Of a DNA stretch of 64,000 nucleotides, positions 33,970-42,159 are shown in pieces. Position numbers and translations under genes: made by a program. How positions within the stretch are numbered: position 1 is the stretch's first letter; each line of letters starts with the position of its first letter. The notes under the pieces were generated by a model. The model saw only the letters and a program-made list of their open reading frames with translations. It did no database searches and was not told the origin of the DNA. The DNA lies in NCBI GenBank assembly GCA_031935845.1, contig JAJBWA010000059.1, forward strand, positions 1 through 64,000, given 5' to 3'. Source of the stretch: UBA9732 sp031935845. GTDB lineage: Bacteria > Spirochaetota > Spirochaetia > Sphaerochaetales > Sphaerochaetaceae.

Positions 33970-34417
33970 CCAGCTTCATCATCTGATCGGGATTTTCTGC
34001 GGCCTTGACGTTGCCCATGGCCTTTGCTATTACGCCGTTCTCGTCTATGAGGTATGTGGTGCGCACGACACCCATGGAAACCTTGCCGTAGTTCTTCTTC
34101 TCCTGCCAGACCCCGTAGGCCTTGATCACATCCAGGGCAGGATCGGACAGCAGCGTGAAGCTCAGGTTGTAGTTCTGCTCGAACTTCTTGTGCGATGCCA
34201 CGGAATCCTTGCTAACTCCGAGAACCACTGCTCCTTTCTCCCTGAACTGCGGATTCCTCTCGCTGAATCCGCAGGCCTGCTTTGTACAGCCTGACGTGTT
34301 GTCCTTGGGATAGAAATAGAGAATCACCTTCTGTCCGAGGTAATCCGAAAGCCTGTGGAGCTTTCCGTTCTGATCGGGAAGCTCAAAATCCGGTGCTTTT
34401 GTTCCGATTTCCAGCAT
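33965..34417 (-). CDS. bcp: thioredoxin-dependent peroxiredoxin (BCP/PrxQ type)
   Basis: The 150-residue protein is a BCP/PrxQ peroxiredoxin: MLEIGTKAPDFELPDQNGKLHRLSDYLGQKVILYFYPKDNTSGCTKQACGF. The peroxidatic Cys44 and the resolving Cys49 five residues later are both present. VVRTTYLIDENGVIAKAM is near the C-terminus. It reduces hydroperoxides in the cytoplasm with electrons from thioredoxin. The start at 34417 is chosen as the canonical MLEIGTKAPDF start; the ten extra in-frame residues would overlap the cardiolipin synthase gene. It lies 13 bases downstream of that gene in the same direction. Confidence 0.93.
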   Translation of the reverse strand: MLEIGTKAPDFELPDQNGKLHRLSDYLGQKVILYFYPKDNTSGCTKQACGFSERNPQFREKGAVVLGVSKDSVASHKKFEQNYNLSFTLLSDPALDVIKAYGVWQEKKNYGKVSMGVVRTTYLIDENGVIAKAMGNVKAAENPDQMMKLV

Positions 34418-34430
34418 GTCTTTCTCATTT

Positions 34431-35975
34431 TCAGAACAGCGGTGCAAAGAGCTTGAGTATTGTTCCGAATACCTTGTATGAAAGCTTTTCCTTTTTGATT
34501 GACTCAGGCGTTACCTCGCGGCACTTCTCCTGGGTGGCAAGGAAATCTTCATCGATCTCAGGTATGCAGGATGTCCTGTACATGTATGTGGCGCATTCGA
34601 AGTGATGGTAGAGGCTGCGGTAATCGAAGTTGATAGTACCGACCACTGCCTTCTCGTCATCGGCGGTGACGACTTTTGCGTGAATGAAGCCCGGTGTGTA
34701 CTCATAGATCTTGACGCCGGATTCGATGAGTGTCCTGTAGTGTGCCTTTGCAAGCGAGTAGGCGGTCTTCTTGTCGGGAATGCCGGGGAGGATCAGCCTG
34801 ACGTCCACGCCACGCTCTGCGGCATACTTGAGTGCCGTCTCAAGCTCGCCGTCCAGAATCAGATACGGTGTCATGATGTGAACATAGCGGTTCGCGCGGT
34901 AGAGGATGTCCGTATAGATGCTTTCGCCCACCTTGTAGCTGTCGAGCGGGCAGTCGCCGTACGGCATGACGTAGCCTTCGGCCTCGACGGGATCGGCCTT
35001 GATCCTGGCCTGGCTGAAGTCGGCAACCTTCTCGTAGACGTTCCACATCTGCAGGAACATGAGGGTGAAGCTCTGTACTGCCGGCCCCTTGATCATTACG
35101 GCTGTGTCCTTCCAGTGCCCGAAACGCACCCTGCGGTTGATGTATTCGTCCGCCAGGTTCACTCCGCCGTTGAATGCAACCTTGCCGTCGATCACCAGGA
35201 TCTTGCGGTGGTCCCTGTAGTTGTAGTGCGTGGAGACCATCGGGGTGAGCGGAGAGAACGGGCGGGCCTTGACTCCGACCTTGCCCAGAAGCTTGTCGTA
35301 GTTGCCGGGAAGCGTGGAAATCTCGCACAGTCCGTCGTACATCACGCGCACGTCCACGCCTTCCTTGGCCTTGCGTGCAAGGATGTCCAGGATGGCTCCC
35401 CACATCTCGCCTTCCTCGATGATGAAGTATTCCATGAAGATGAACTTCTCGGCTTTCTCAAGCTCAGCCAGCATGGCCTTGAACTTGTCCTCTCCCAGGG
35501 GGAAGTACTGCACGGATGTGTTTCGCCAGATGGGGAAGCTGTTGGTTCGCCTGATGTAGCAGTCAAGCGCTGCGGTACCGGACCTGTCGGTGCTTATGGC
35601 CTTGAGCGTGTCCGGATCAGGGGTGACGATGTTCCTGCTTTCGGCTATCAGGTTCGATATCCTCCTGGTGACCTTACGGTGTCCGACGTTGATCCTTGTG
35701 TAGGCCAGGAACAGCGCGCCGGGGATGGGTGCAATTGCCAGGATCAGAAGCCATGTGAGCTTGGCGGAAGTATCCATGTCGCTGTTGAATACGTAGAAGA
35801 GCATGGCGATGGTGAATACGACTTCGAATATCGCAAAGTATGGAATGTACTTGGCCAGGAACAGGTATATGCCCACGAAAATCGCAACCTGAACGGCAAT
35901 CAGCAGGGCGATGATGAAGATCCTGCTGAAAAGCAGGCTCAGGATCCCTTTCTTCTTGGGTTTTGCAAGACGCAT
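34431..35975 (-). CDS. cls: cardiolipin synthase
   Basis: The 514-residue protein has two N-terminal transmembrane helices (about residues 12-60), a third hydrophobic segment near 70-90 and two phospholipase-D HKD motifs. The motifs are YRDHRKILVIDGKVAFNGGVNLADEY (near 255) and FIHAKVVTADDEKAVVGTINFDYRSL (near 435), the layout of ClsA-type cardiolipin synthases. It condenses two phosphatidylglycerols, or PG and PE, at the inner membrane. Start at 35975: GGAGG lies ten bases upstream and the ATG is next to the stop of the GAF protein gene, so the two are coupled. Confidence 0.93.
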   Translation of the reverse strand: MRLAKPKKKGILSLLFSRIFIIALLIAVQVAIFVGIYLFLAKYIPYFAIFEVVFTIAMLFYVFNSDMDTSAKLTWLLILAIAPIPGALFLAYTRINVGHRKVTRRISNLIAESRNIVTPDPDTLKAISTDRSGTAALDCYIRRTNSFPIWRNTSVQYFPLGEDKFKAMLAELEKAEKFIFMEYFIIEEGEMWGAILDILARKAKEGVDVRVMYDGLCEISTLPGNYDKLLGKVGVKARPFSPLTPMVSTHYNYRDHRKILVIDGKVAFNGGVNLADEYINRRVRFGHWKDTAVMIKGPAVQSFTLMFLQMWNVYEKVADFSQARIKADPVEAEGYVMPYGDCPLDSYKVGESIYTDILYRANRYVHIMTPYLILDGELETALKYAAERGVDVRLILPGIPDKKTAYSLAKAHYRTLIESGVKIYEYTPGFIHAKVVTADDEKAVVGTINFDYRSLYHHFECATYMYRTSCIPEIDEDFLATQEKCREVTPESIKKEKLSYKVFGTILKLFAPLF

Positions 35976-35976
35976 G

Positions 35977-36429
35977 TCAGATGACCTCCTCAAGAATCTT
36001 TACGAAACTCTCCAGTCCCTGCCTGTCTTCTTCCGTAAACCGGCCGAACAGCGGGCTGTCTATGTCCAGGACCCCGAACACCTCACCCCTGCGGTGTATG
36101 GGAATCACTATTTCCGAATTACTGGCACTGTCGCAGGCAATGTGGCCGGAGAACTTATGGACATCGGGAACAAGCTGCGTGCTGTCGGTTGCGGCTGCGG
36201 TTCCGCACACGCCTCTTCCCATGGGGATTATGGTGCATGCCACCTTTCCCTGGAAAGGTCCGAGCACGAGTTTTCCGTCCTTTACGGTATAGAAACCCAC
36301 CCAGTTTATGTCGTCCAGCTTCTCGTTCAGAAGCGCTGATGCATTTGCCAGGTTGGTCATGGTATACGGTACGCCTTCCGTTACGGAAGCCAGCATTTCG
36401 CCCAGAGTGCGGTAATCAGTCTTCTCCAT
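35977..36429 (-). CDS. msrC: GAF-domain free methionine-(R)-sulfoxide reductase
   Basis: The 150-residue single-GAF-domain protein matches the fRMsr family: NWVGFYTVKDGKLVLGPFQGKVACTIIPMGRGVCGTAA, then HIACDSASNSEIVIPI. The three conserved cysteines (65, 75 and 99) are all present. The enzyme reduces free methionine-R-sulfoxide in the cytoplasm. It lies upstream of cardiolipin synthase and peroxiredoxin genes on the same strand, giving a small oxidative/envelope stress operon. It is divergent from the YitT/YczE-like gene. Confidence 0.88.
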   Translation of the reverse strand: MEKTDYRTLGEMLASVTEGVPYTMTNLANASALLNEKLDDINWVGFYTVKDGKLVLGPFQGKVACTIIPMGRGVCGTAAATDSTQLVPDVHKFSGHIACDSASNSEIVIPIHRRGEVFGVLDIDSPLFGRFTEEDRQGLESFVKILEEVI

Positions 36430-36455
36430 AACGTATATGTTATAGTAAGATCGGT

Positions 36456-37136
36456 ATGATGAAAAAGATTTTTTATACGGAACTTGCCTATATCCTGGGA
36501 CTGGTGATAGTCGCCATCGGAGTCGCCTTCATGGAAAGGCCGGATTTCGGGGTGTCCATGGTGGTTGCCCCTGCATATCTCCTGCATCTGAAGATATCCG
36601 AGACATACGCTTTCTTCACGTTCGGCATGGCCGAGTACACGCTGCAGGCTGTCCTGCTTGTGGTGATGATGCTTGTACTGCGCAGGTTCAAAATCAGCTA
36701 CCTGTTCTCATTCGTCACGGCAGTCATCTACGGATTCACGCTTGACTTCTGCATGTGGCTGGTATCGCATATTCCCATGGATACCATGCCGCTCAGGATA
36801 GCATACTACACCCTGGGCATGGTGCTCTGTGCCATAGGCATATCCCTGTTCTTCCATACCTATATCGCTCCAGAGGTCTATGAGCTGTTCGTGAAGGAAG
36901 TTTCGGCAAGGTTCGGGATAGAGATACACCGTTTCAAGACAGGCTATGACATCTGCTCCTGCCTTGTGGCCGTGGTCCTTTCATTCTGCTTCTACGGATT
37001 CGGAGTATTCAGAGGCGTCAAGCTGGGCACCGTCATCTGCGCGCTGATAAACGGCACGCTGATAGGAATGTGCTCCAAGTTCTTCGAGTCACGCTACGAG
37101 TTCAGGGACAGATTCGGACTGAGGAAATACTTCTAG
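36456..37136 (+). CDS. YitT/YczE-like membrane protein (DUF6198 type)
   Basis: The 226-residue protein has five predicted hydrophobic segments and the pattern typical of the YczE/YitT/DUF6198 group: YILGLVIVAIGVAFMERPDFGVSMVVAPAYLL, GFTLDFCMWL and GVKLGTVICALINGTLIGM. The function of the family is not established. The promoter must lie inside or close to the 5' end of the divergent GAF gene because only 26 bases separate the two starts. Its 3' end overlaps the end of mgtE by four bases. Confidence 0.75.
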   Translation: MMKKIFYTELAYILGLVIVAIGVAFMERPDFGVSMVVAPAYLLHLKISETYAFFTFGMAEYTLQAVLLVVMMLVLRRFKISYLFSFVTAVIYGFTLDFCMWLVSHIPMDTMPLRIAYYTLGMVLCAIGISLFFHTYIAPEVYELFVKEVSARFGIEIHRFKTGYDICSCLVAVVLSFCFYGFGVFRGVKLGTVICALINGTLIGMCSKFFESRYEFRDRFGLRKYF

Positions 37137-38524
37137 AACAGGACTGCAGTAGCAATCTTCAGGTATACGAGCAGCGACAGGGCATCGACGATTGTGGTGA
37201 TGAACGGGCTTGCCATCACGGCAGGGTCGAATCCGAGCTTCTTTGCAACCAGAGGCAGCGTACATCCGATGAGCTTTGCCATCACTACCGTCAGTGACAT
37301 TGTGGAACTTACGACCAGCGCGACAAGCGGGAACGAGTAATTCATGGCCTCGGCCATGTTGCCGAACAGAAGTCCGTCAACCAGCATCACCTTTCCGAAA
37401 CATACTGCACCCAGGGCAAGTCCGCACATCAGGGCGGTGGTGAATTCCTTGAGAAGTACCTTGCCCAGATCCTTTACGTCGAGCTCACCCAGCGATATGG
37501 CACGGATGACGGTGACCGAAGACTGCGAACCGGAGTTTCCGCCAGTGTCCATCAGCATCGGGATGAATGCAGTCAGTATGACCAGCTGTGCCAGGGCATT
37601 CTCGAACTTGGTGATTATCAGACCCGTGAATGTGGCGGAGATCATCAGCAGCATCAGCCAGGGAATCCTGTGCTTGAACAGCTCCCACGGGGAGGTCCTG
37701 AGATAGGACTTCTCGTAAGGTGTCTGAGCGGACATGATGGTGATATCCTCGGTGGCCTCTTCTTCCATGACGTCCATGGCGTCGTCGAACGTGATGATAC
37801 CGACCATCCTGTTGTCACGGTCAACTACAGGCAGTGCAAGGAAGTTGTACTTGGACAGCTGCTTGGCTACTTCTTCCTGGTCCATCTGGGTACTAACCGT
37901 GATGACGTTGGTAGTCATCAGGTTCTCCACCTTGGTGTCCTGATCCTTTGCAAGCATCAGGTCCTTGGCCGACACAAGACCCAGGATCCTGTTGAATCTG
38001 GAAAGGACATAGCAGGTGTAGATCGTCTCCTTGTCCACACCGTCCTCCCGGATCTTCTGGAATGCCTCCCTGACCGTCATGTCCGCAGACAGGGAGACGT
38101 ACTCGGTTGTCATGATCGATCCTGCGCTGTTCTCCGGGAACTGCAGGATCTCGTTGATCTCGCGTCTTCTGTCGGGCGTGACATGCCTGAGGATCCTGCT
38201 CACCACGTTGGCCGGCATCTCCTCGACGATGTCTGCGGCATCATCGATGTACAGCTCGTCCAGAACCTGCTTGAGCTCGGTATCCGAGAAACCCTTGATG
38301 AGAAGCTCCTGATTGTCCGGTTCCATCTCGACGAACGTATCGGCCGCCAGTGCCTTGGGAAGCAGGCGGAACATTATGGGAAGCTGGTCCTCCGGAAGCT
38401 CGTCGAATATCGATGCGATGTCCGACGGGTTCATGGTGACCAGAACGTCCTTTACGGTTGAGTACTTTTTGTTATCAACCAATACCTTCAATGTGTCTTC
38501 AACACTTACGTTATGCTGTGCCAT
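37133..38524 (-). CDS. mgtE: MgtE magnesium transporter
   Basis: The 463-residue protein has the MgtE layout. There is an N-terminal helical superhelix (MNPSDIASIFDELPEDQLPIMFRLLPKALAADTFVEM) and a CBS pair (about 140-260, with MTTEYVSLSADMTVREAFQKI and NRMVGIITFDDAMDVMEEEATED). Five C-terminal membrane helices follow, with PMLMDTGGNSGSQSSVTVIRAISLGEL, the conserved pore segment. It is a Mg2+ channel gated by cytoplasmic Mg2+ through the N and CBS domains. GGGAG precedes the ATG. It has an unusually long leader of about 190 nt. Confidence 0.95.
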   Translation of the reverse strand: MAQHNVSVEDTLKVLVDNKKYSTVKDVLVTMNPSDIASIFDELPEDQLPIMFRLLPKALAADTFVEMEPDNQELLIKGFSDTELKQVLDELYIDDAADIVEEMPANVVSRILRHVTPDRRREINEILQFPENSAGSIMTTEYVSLSADMTVREAFQKIREDGVDKETIYTCYVLSRFNRILGLVSAKDLMLAKDQDTKVENLMTTNVITVSTQMDQEEVAKQLSKYNFLALPVVDRDNRMVGIITFDDAMDVMEEEATEDITIMSAQTPYEKSYLRTSPWELFKHRIPWLMLLMISATFTGLIITKFENALAQLVILTAFIPMLMDTGGNSGSQSSVTVIRAISLGELDVKDLGKVLLKEFTTALMCGLALGAVCFGKVMLVDGLLFGNMAEAMNYSFPLVALVVSSTMSLTVVMAKLIGCTLPLVAKKLGFDPAVMASPFITTIVDALSLLVYLKIATAVLF

Positions 38525-38751
38525 AACAAATTCTCCCTGAACTGTTCAGAGTTGACGAGTGAATTATGCAGATGTTGACTTGGTCTGAAAGGGTCAGCGT
38601 AAGAAAACGGAGGACCTTGAATCAGGCACAGGGTCGGAATCTGCGAACAATCTACTACTACCGCCAGCTTCCATTCTGGATCCTCCATATATATTGATGT
38701 ACAGGCGTCTGCCCAACAACAGATTCTAACAGTTTGGAGGGATGCGTGCAA
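38525..38751 (-). promoter_or_regulatory. mgtE promoter and long 5' leader
   Basis: On the minus strand, TTGCAC (38746-38751) and TAGAAT (38723-38728) are 17 bp apart, predicting a start near 38716 and a leader of about 190 nt. Within it, GGAGGATCC can pair with GGTCCTCC about 60 nt downstream. A CTGAAC-A-GTTCAG hairpin stands immediately before the GGGAG ribosome site. It lacks the sequence features I know for the M-box magnesium riboswitch. No convincing reading frame was seen. Confidence 0.5.
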
Positions 38752-38780
38752 CACAATTGAAGAGAATTGAAGAAAAGCTG

Positions 38781-38836
38781 TTGACAGAAAAATGCGGTTT
38801 GTGATATTCTTATAACCAAGTAAACCAGTAGGTTTA
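38781..38836 (+). promoter_or_regulatory. cysK promoter with Rrf2/CymR-type operator
   Basis: TTGACA (38781-38786) is followed after 17-18 bp by ATATTC/TATTCT (38804-38810), with start near 38817. The palindrome TAAACC-AGTA-GGTTTA (38821-38836) lies immediately downstream and would block transcription if bound. The Rrf2-type regulator at 39914 is the likely ligand of this site. Confidence 0.65.
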
Positions 38837-38887
38837 GTAGAAATTAAGAAATGAAGCCGGTTACGGACCGGATTGAGGGAGGAAGAT

Positions 38888-39820
38888 ATGGCAAGGATTT
38901 ATGAGGACATCACCCAGCTTGTAGGCGGAACACCGCTCGTAAAGGTCAAGAACTATTCAAAGGCACATGAGCTTCAGGCAACCATTCTGGTCAAGCTCGA
39001 GTACCTGAACCCCGCAGGAAGCGTCAAGGACAGGATTGCAAAGGCGATGATCGAGGACGCTGAGAAAAGAGGCGTGCTCAAGCCGGATTCAGTGATAATC
39101 GAGCCCACCAGCGGAAACACCGGAATCGGACTTGCCGCAATAGCAGCCGCCAGAGGCTACAGGGCAATCCTCACCATGCCCGAGACCATGAGCGTCGAAC
39201 GTCGCAACCTCCTGAAGGCCTATGGCGCAGAGATCGTGCTCACTGAAGGTGCAAAAGGCATGAAGGGAGCCATTGCCAAGGCCGATGAGCTTGCGGCGGA
39301 GATTCCCAACAGCTTCATCCCCGGCCAGTTCGTGAACCCCGCCAACCCGGCTGCACATAAAGCAACCACAGGTCCCGAGATCTGGGCAGACACAGACGGC
39401 AAGGTCGATTTCTTTGTAGCAGGAGTAGGCACAGGCGGAACGCTGAGCGGCGTTGGTGAGTTCCTGAAGTCCAAGAACCCCAAGGTCAAGGTCGTTGCCG
39501 TAGAGCCCGAGAGCTCGCCGGTTCTCTCCAAGGGAGTTGCAGGACCACACAAGATCCAGGGCATCGGCGCAGGCTTTGTCCCCGACACCCTGAACACCAA
39601 GATCTACGATGAGATAATTCCAGTGGCCAACGAAGATGCTTTTGCAACAGGCAAGGAAGTTGCCAGAAAGGATGGAGTTCTTGTAGGAATCTCCTCAGGT
39701 GCAGCCCTGTATGCAGCAACCGTGCTTGCCAAGCGTCCGGAGAACAAGGGCAAGACCATTGTGGTGCTGCTGCCCGATACCGGCGACCGCTACCTGTCCA
39801 CTCCGCTGTTCACAGATTGA
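38888..39820 (+). CDS. cysK: cysteine synthase A (O-acetylserine sulfhydrylase)
   Basis: The 310-residue PLP enzyme has LVGGTPLVKV, the PLP lysine Lys47 in NPAGSVKDRIA, the substrate loop EPTSGNTGIGLAAIAAARGY, the phosphate-binding GVGTGGTLSGVG and the C-terminal VGISSGAALYAA. It makes L-cysteine from O-acetylserine and sulfide. GGGAGG nine bases before the ATG supports the start at 38888. A terminator follows, and the Rrf2 regulator gene is encoded convergently just beyond it. Confidence 0.96.
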   Translation: MARIYEDITQLVGGTPLVKVKNYSKAHELQATILVKLEYLNPAGSVKDRIAKAMIEDAEKRGVLKPDSVIIEPTSGNTGIGLAAIAAARGYRAILTMPETMSVERRNLLKAYGAEIVLTEGAKGMKGAIAKADELAAEIPNSFIPGQFVNPANPAAHKATTGPEIWADTDGKVDFFVAGVGTGGTLSGVGEFLKSKNPKVKVVAVEPESSPVLSKGVAGPHKIQGIGAGFVPDTLNTKIYDEIIPVANEDAFATGKEVARKDGVLVGISSGAALYAATVLAKRPENKGKTIVVLLPDTGDRYLSTPLFTD

Positions 39821-39854
39821 GTTCTGCCATTATTGGTCTCCATATCAAAAACTT

Positions 39855-39893
39855 CACTTCAGGTCTGACCGCACGGGCCTGAAGTGATTTTTT
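39855..39893 (+). terminator. terminator between cysK and the Rrf2 regulator gene
   Basis: CACTTCAGG (39855-39863) pairs with CCTGAAGTG (39878-39886) and is followed by ATTTTTTG. A run of A residues on the other side makes it partly bidirectional. Confidence 0.85.
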
Positions 39894-39913
39894 GTAATGT
39901 GAGTCATCCGCTG

Positions 39914-40342
39914 TCAGATGCTGTAGTCGTAGCTTTCCATTCGGCGGTCCAGGATGTCCTGCAGCGTGATGCCTTCAAGGTAATCGTTGACAGTATCGTA
40001 CAGACCCTGCCAGATGGGCAGAAGCTGATAGTCTGCTGCAGCGGCGGCTTCGGAGGGGTCTTCAAGATTGGGAACCGGGGCCAGGCTGCCTTCGGAAAGC
40101 TTGAGTATTTCGGCCACGGTATACTTGTCCGGCGTCCTTGCCAGCATGTAGCCGCCCTGGGCGCCTCGTGTCGTCTTCAGGATGTCGGGCCGGTTCAGGA
40201 GGGAGACGATCTGCTCGAGATATTTCTTGGAAATGTTCTGTCTGGATGCGATGTCCTTCAGGGCAACCGGGCCTTCCTTGTAGTGTTCTGCAAGATCAAG
40301 CATCACGCACATCGCATAACGGCCTTTCGTGGAAATCCTCAT
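39914..40342 (-). CDS. Rrf2-family transcriptional regulator (CymR/IscR-like)
   Basis: The 142-residue regulator has the Rrf2 winged-helix N-terminus (MRISTKGRYAMCVMLDLAEHYKEGPVALKDIASRQNISKKYLEQIVSLLNRPDILKTTRGAQGGYMLAR). The three cysteines that hold a cluster in IscR are missing: the corresponding region reads ILKLSEGSLAPVPNLEDPSEAAAAADYQLLPIW. It is therefore closer to CymR-type cysteine regulators. GGAGG precedes the ATG. The adjacent convergent cysK gene, with a TAAACC/GGTTTA palindrome, is the probable target. Confidence 0.88.
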   Translation of the reverse strand: MRISTKGRYAMCVMLDLAEHYKEGPVALKDIASRQNISKKYLEQIVSLLNRPDILKTTRGAQGGYMLARTPDKYTVAEILKLSEGSLAPVPNLEDPSEAAAAADYQLLPIWQGLYDTVNDYLEGITLQDILDRRMESYDYSI

Positions 40343-40362
40343 GGAATCCTCCTGTTTGACCC

Positions 40363-40392
40363 ATAATAACCTGCGATTAACTAGGTTTTCAA
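40363..40392 (-). promoter_or_regulatory. promoter of the Rrf2 regulator gene with AACC/GGTT site
   Basis: On the minus strand, TTGAAA (40387-40392) and TATTAT (40363-40368) are 18 bp apart. An inverted AACC-N12-GGTT (40368-40387) fills the spacer, so the regulator probably represses itself. Confidence 0.55.
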
Positions 40393-40461
40393 GCCGGTTT
40401 TAGTTAGACATCACTACTGACTATTCACAAGAGCGGTGGTATCATGACAAATGTAGAACAA

Positions 40462-40482
40462 ATGTCAGACAAATCCTGACAT
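40462..40482. promoter_or_regulatory. inverted repeat upstream of the EAL gene
   Basis: ATGTCAG-N7-CTGACAT (40462-40482) is a perfect 7-bp inverted repeat 68 bases before the EAL gene start. It could be an operator; the regulator is unknown. Confidence 0.4.
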
Positions 40483-40550
40483 GTATGCCCGATGTATGTA
40501 TGCTGGGGAGAGCATGCAATCAGGCAAAAAAACAAAAGGTGGTTTATCAA

Positions 40551-42146
40551 ATGTTGCATCACGATTATGACTCCGATGCCGTACGTGCGCTTGAGAAAGG
40601 CGCATTCGTTCCTTATTTCCAGCCGCAGATCAATTATGAGAGCGGTGCCATGACGGGGACCGAGGTTCTTGTCCGCTGGATCATGGAAGACGGGCAGGTA
40701 GTGCTGCCAGGAAACTTTGTCCCGCAGTTCGAGAAGAACGGCTTCATATATGAAATGGACAGGCACATCTGGGACAGTGCCTGTGAGCATCTGGCTGAGT
40801 GGAGAAAGGAAGGGCTCGGGATTCCGACTCTGTCGGTGAATGTCTCAAGAAGGGATTTCTATCATGAAGAGCTGGCTCAGGTTCTGGAGGATACGGTCCG
40901 CAGACATGGCCTTGTTCCGTCAGACATCCATATTGAGGTGACGGAATCAGCATTTGCAGAAGATCCAGACCAGTTCTTCAGCATCCTCGAGTCCCTCAGG
41001 GAGAAGGGTTTCTTCATTGAGATGGATGATTTCGGAAGCGGATATTCGTCGCTCTGCACGCTCAAGGACATTCCCGTCGACATCATCAAGCTGGATTCCG
41101 CGTTCCTCTCAAGGGACGACAGGTACAGACGATGCGGAAAAATCGTCACTTCCGTGGTGCGCATGGCCCACGCGATAGACATGCCGGTCATCGCCGAAGG
41201 CGTGGAGAAGCGCAGTCAGGCGGATTTCCTCAAGACGGTGGGATGCCGCTTCATGCAGGGATTCCTTTTCGCAAGACCCATGGATGCAGAAAGCTTCGGC
41301 AACATGCTGAGGTCGGGTTCATACAGGATGGAGAAGCTTCCTGATGACAAGGACAACGGACAGCTGGACTTCTTCGACATAAATACGCAGTCAACGCTCA
41401 TCTTCAACAGTTATGTCGGCGGCGCGGCAATCCTCAGCCGTGATGCGGACGGAAAGGTCTCGGCCCTCAGGATGAACGACAAGTTCTTCGAGATGATGGA
41501 TGTGGACAGGAATACATACGCAGCACGCCAGTACGACATCTGCAAGGGACTGTCGCGTGAGACCGTGGGAGAATTCCTCAATGCAATAAACGAGTCCGAG
41601 AGGACCGGGGAGGAAACCAGCTGCATAACATGCTCCGTGAACATCGACGGCAAGGGCAGGGACTTCTGGAGCTTCAACAGACTCAAGTTCCTGGCCAGGA
41701 AGGTGCAGAGCAGCATCTTCTATCTGAGCATCGAGGACATCACCGACAAGGTTGCGCTGCTGATACGCAACCGCAGGCTGATGACCGAAATCCAGGAACG
41801 GGAAGAGCTTTTCAAGCGTGCAGCCGAGCAGATCGACCTTTACTTCTGGAAGTACGACATAACCACCAAGAAGATGTATCCGTGCTTCAGATGCCAGAAG
41901 AATCTGGGACTGCCTGAAGAAGTAGCCGATTATCCTGCATCACTCACCGGAATGTGCATTTTCCCGGAGGACTACCAGTACAGAAGGATCATGGAGAGGG
42001 TAGACAAGGGAGAGGAGGTGGATGTGACGCTGCCGCTGACTGCCGACAGGATTCCCTACAGGATCAGATACAGTATAGAGAAGGATGAGCAGGGCAGACC
42101 GGCATTTGCCTACGGTACGGCAATTCCCGGTGATGACCTTGTCTGA
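40551..42146 (+). CDS. EAL-domain cyclic-di-GMP phosphodiesterase with C-terminal sensor-like region
   Basis: In this 531-residue protein the EAL domain comes first (about residues 10-255). It has YFQPQIN, the signature in variant form TGTEVLVRW, SVNVSRRDF, HIEVTESAF, EMDDFGSGYSSL, VDIIKLDSAF, VIAEGVE and FMQGFLFARPM. All metal and catalytic acidic residues, the lysine and the glutamine appear present, so it should hydrolyse c-di-GMP. The C-terminal half (about 270-531) resembles two PAS-like folds, an inverted order relative to most EAL proteins. AAGGTGG upstream of the ATG at 40551 supports the start. No GGDEF domain was seen. Confidence 0.87.
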   Translation: MLHHDYDSDAVRALEKGAFVPYFQPQINYESGAMTGTEVLVRWIMEDGQVVLPGNFVPQFEKNGFIYEMDRHIWDSACEHLAEWRKEGLGIPTLSVNVSRRDFYHEELAQVLEDTVRRHGLVPSDIHIEVTESAFAEDPDQFFSILESLREKGFFIEMDDFGSGYSSLCTLKDIPVDIIKLDSAFLSRDDRYRRCGKIVTSVVRMAHAIDMPVIAEGVEKRSQADFLKTVGCRFMQGFLFARPMDAESFGNMLRSGSYRMEKLPDDKDNGQLDFFDINTQSTLIFNSYVGGAAILSRDADGKVSALRMNDKFFEMMDVDRNTYAARQYDICKGLSRETVGEFLNAINESERTGEETSCITCSVNIDGKGRDFWSFNRLKFLARKVQSSIFYLSIEDITDKVALLIRNRRLMTEIQEREELFKRAAEQIDLYFWKYDITTKKMYPCFRCQKNLGLPEEVADYPASLTGMCIFPEDYQYRRIMERVDKGEEVDVTLPLTADRIPYRIRYSIEKDEQGRPAFAYGTAIPGDDLV

Positions 42147-42159
42147 GATGTCAGACCGG

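Noticed and set aside
34602..35984. 460-codon plus-strand open frame
   Set aside because: It is antisense to the cardiolipin synthase gene, which has both HKD motifs; the frame reflects codon bias of that gene.
38525..38716. M-box magnesium riboswitch for mgtE
   Set aside because: The conserved M-box sequence blocks I know were not found, so only an unassigned leader is reported.
38506..38754. 82-codon minus-strand frame upstream of mgtE
   Set aside because: It overlaps the mgtE start and the predicted promoter and lacks a ribosome site; treated as leader.
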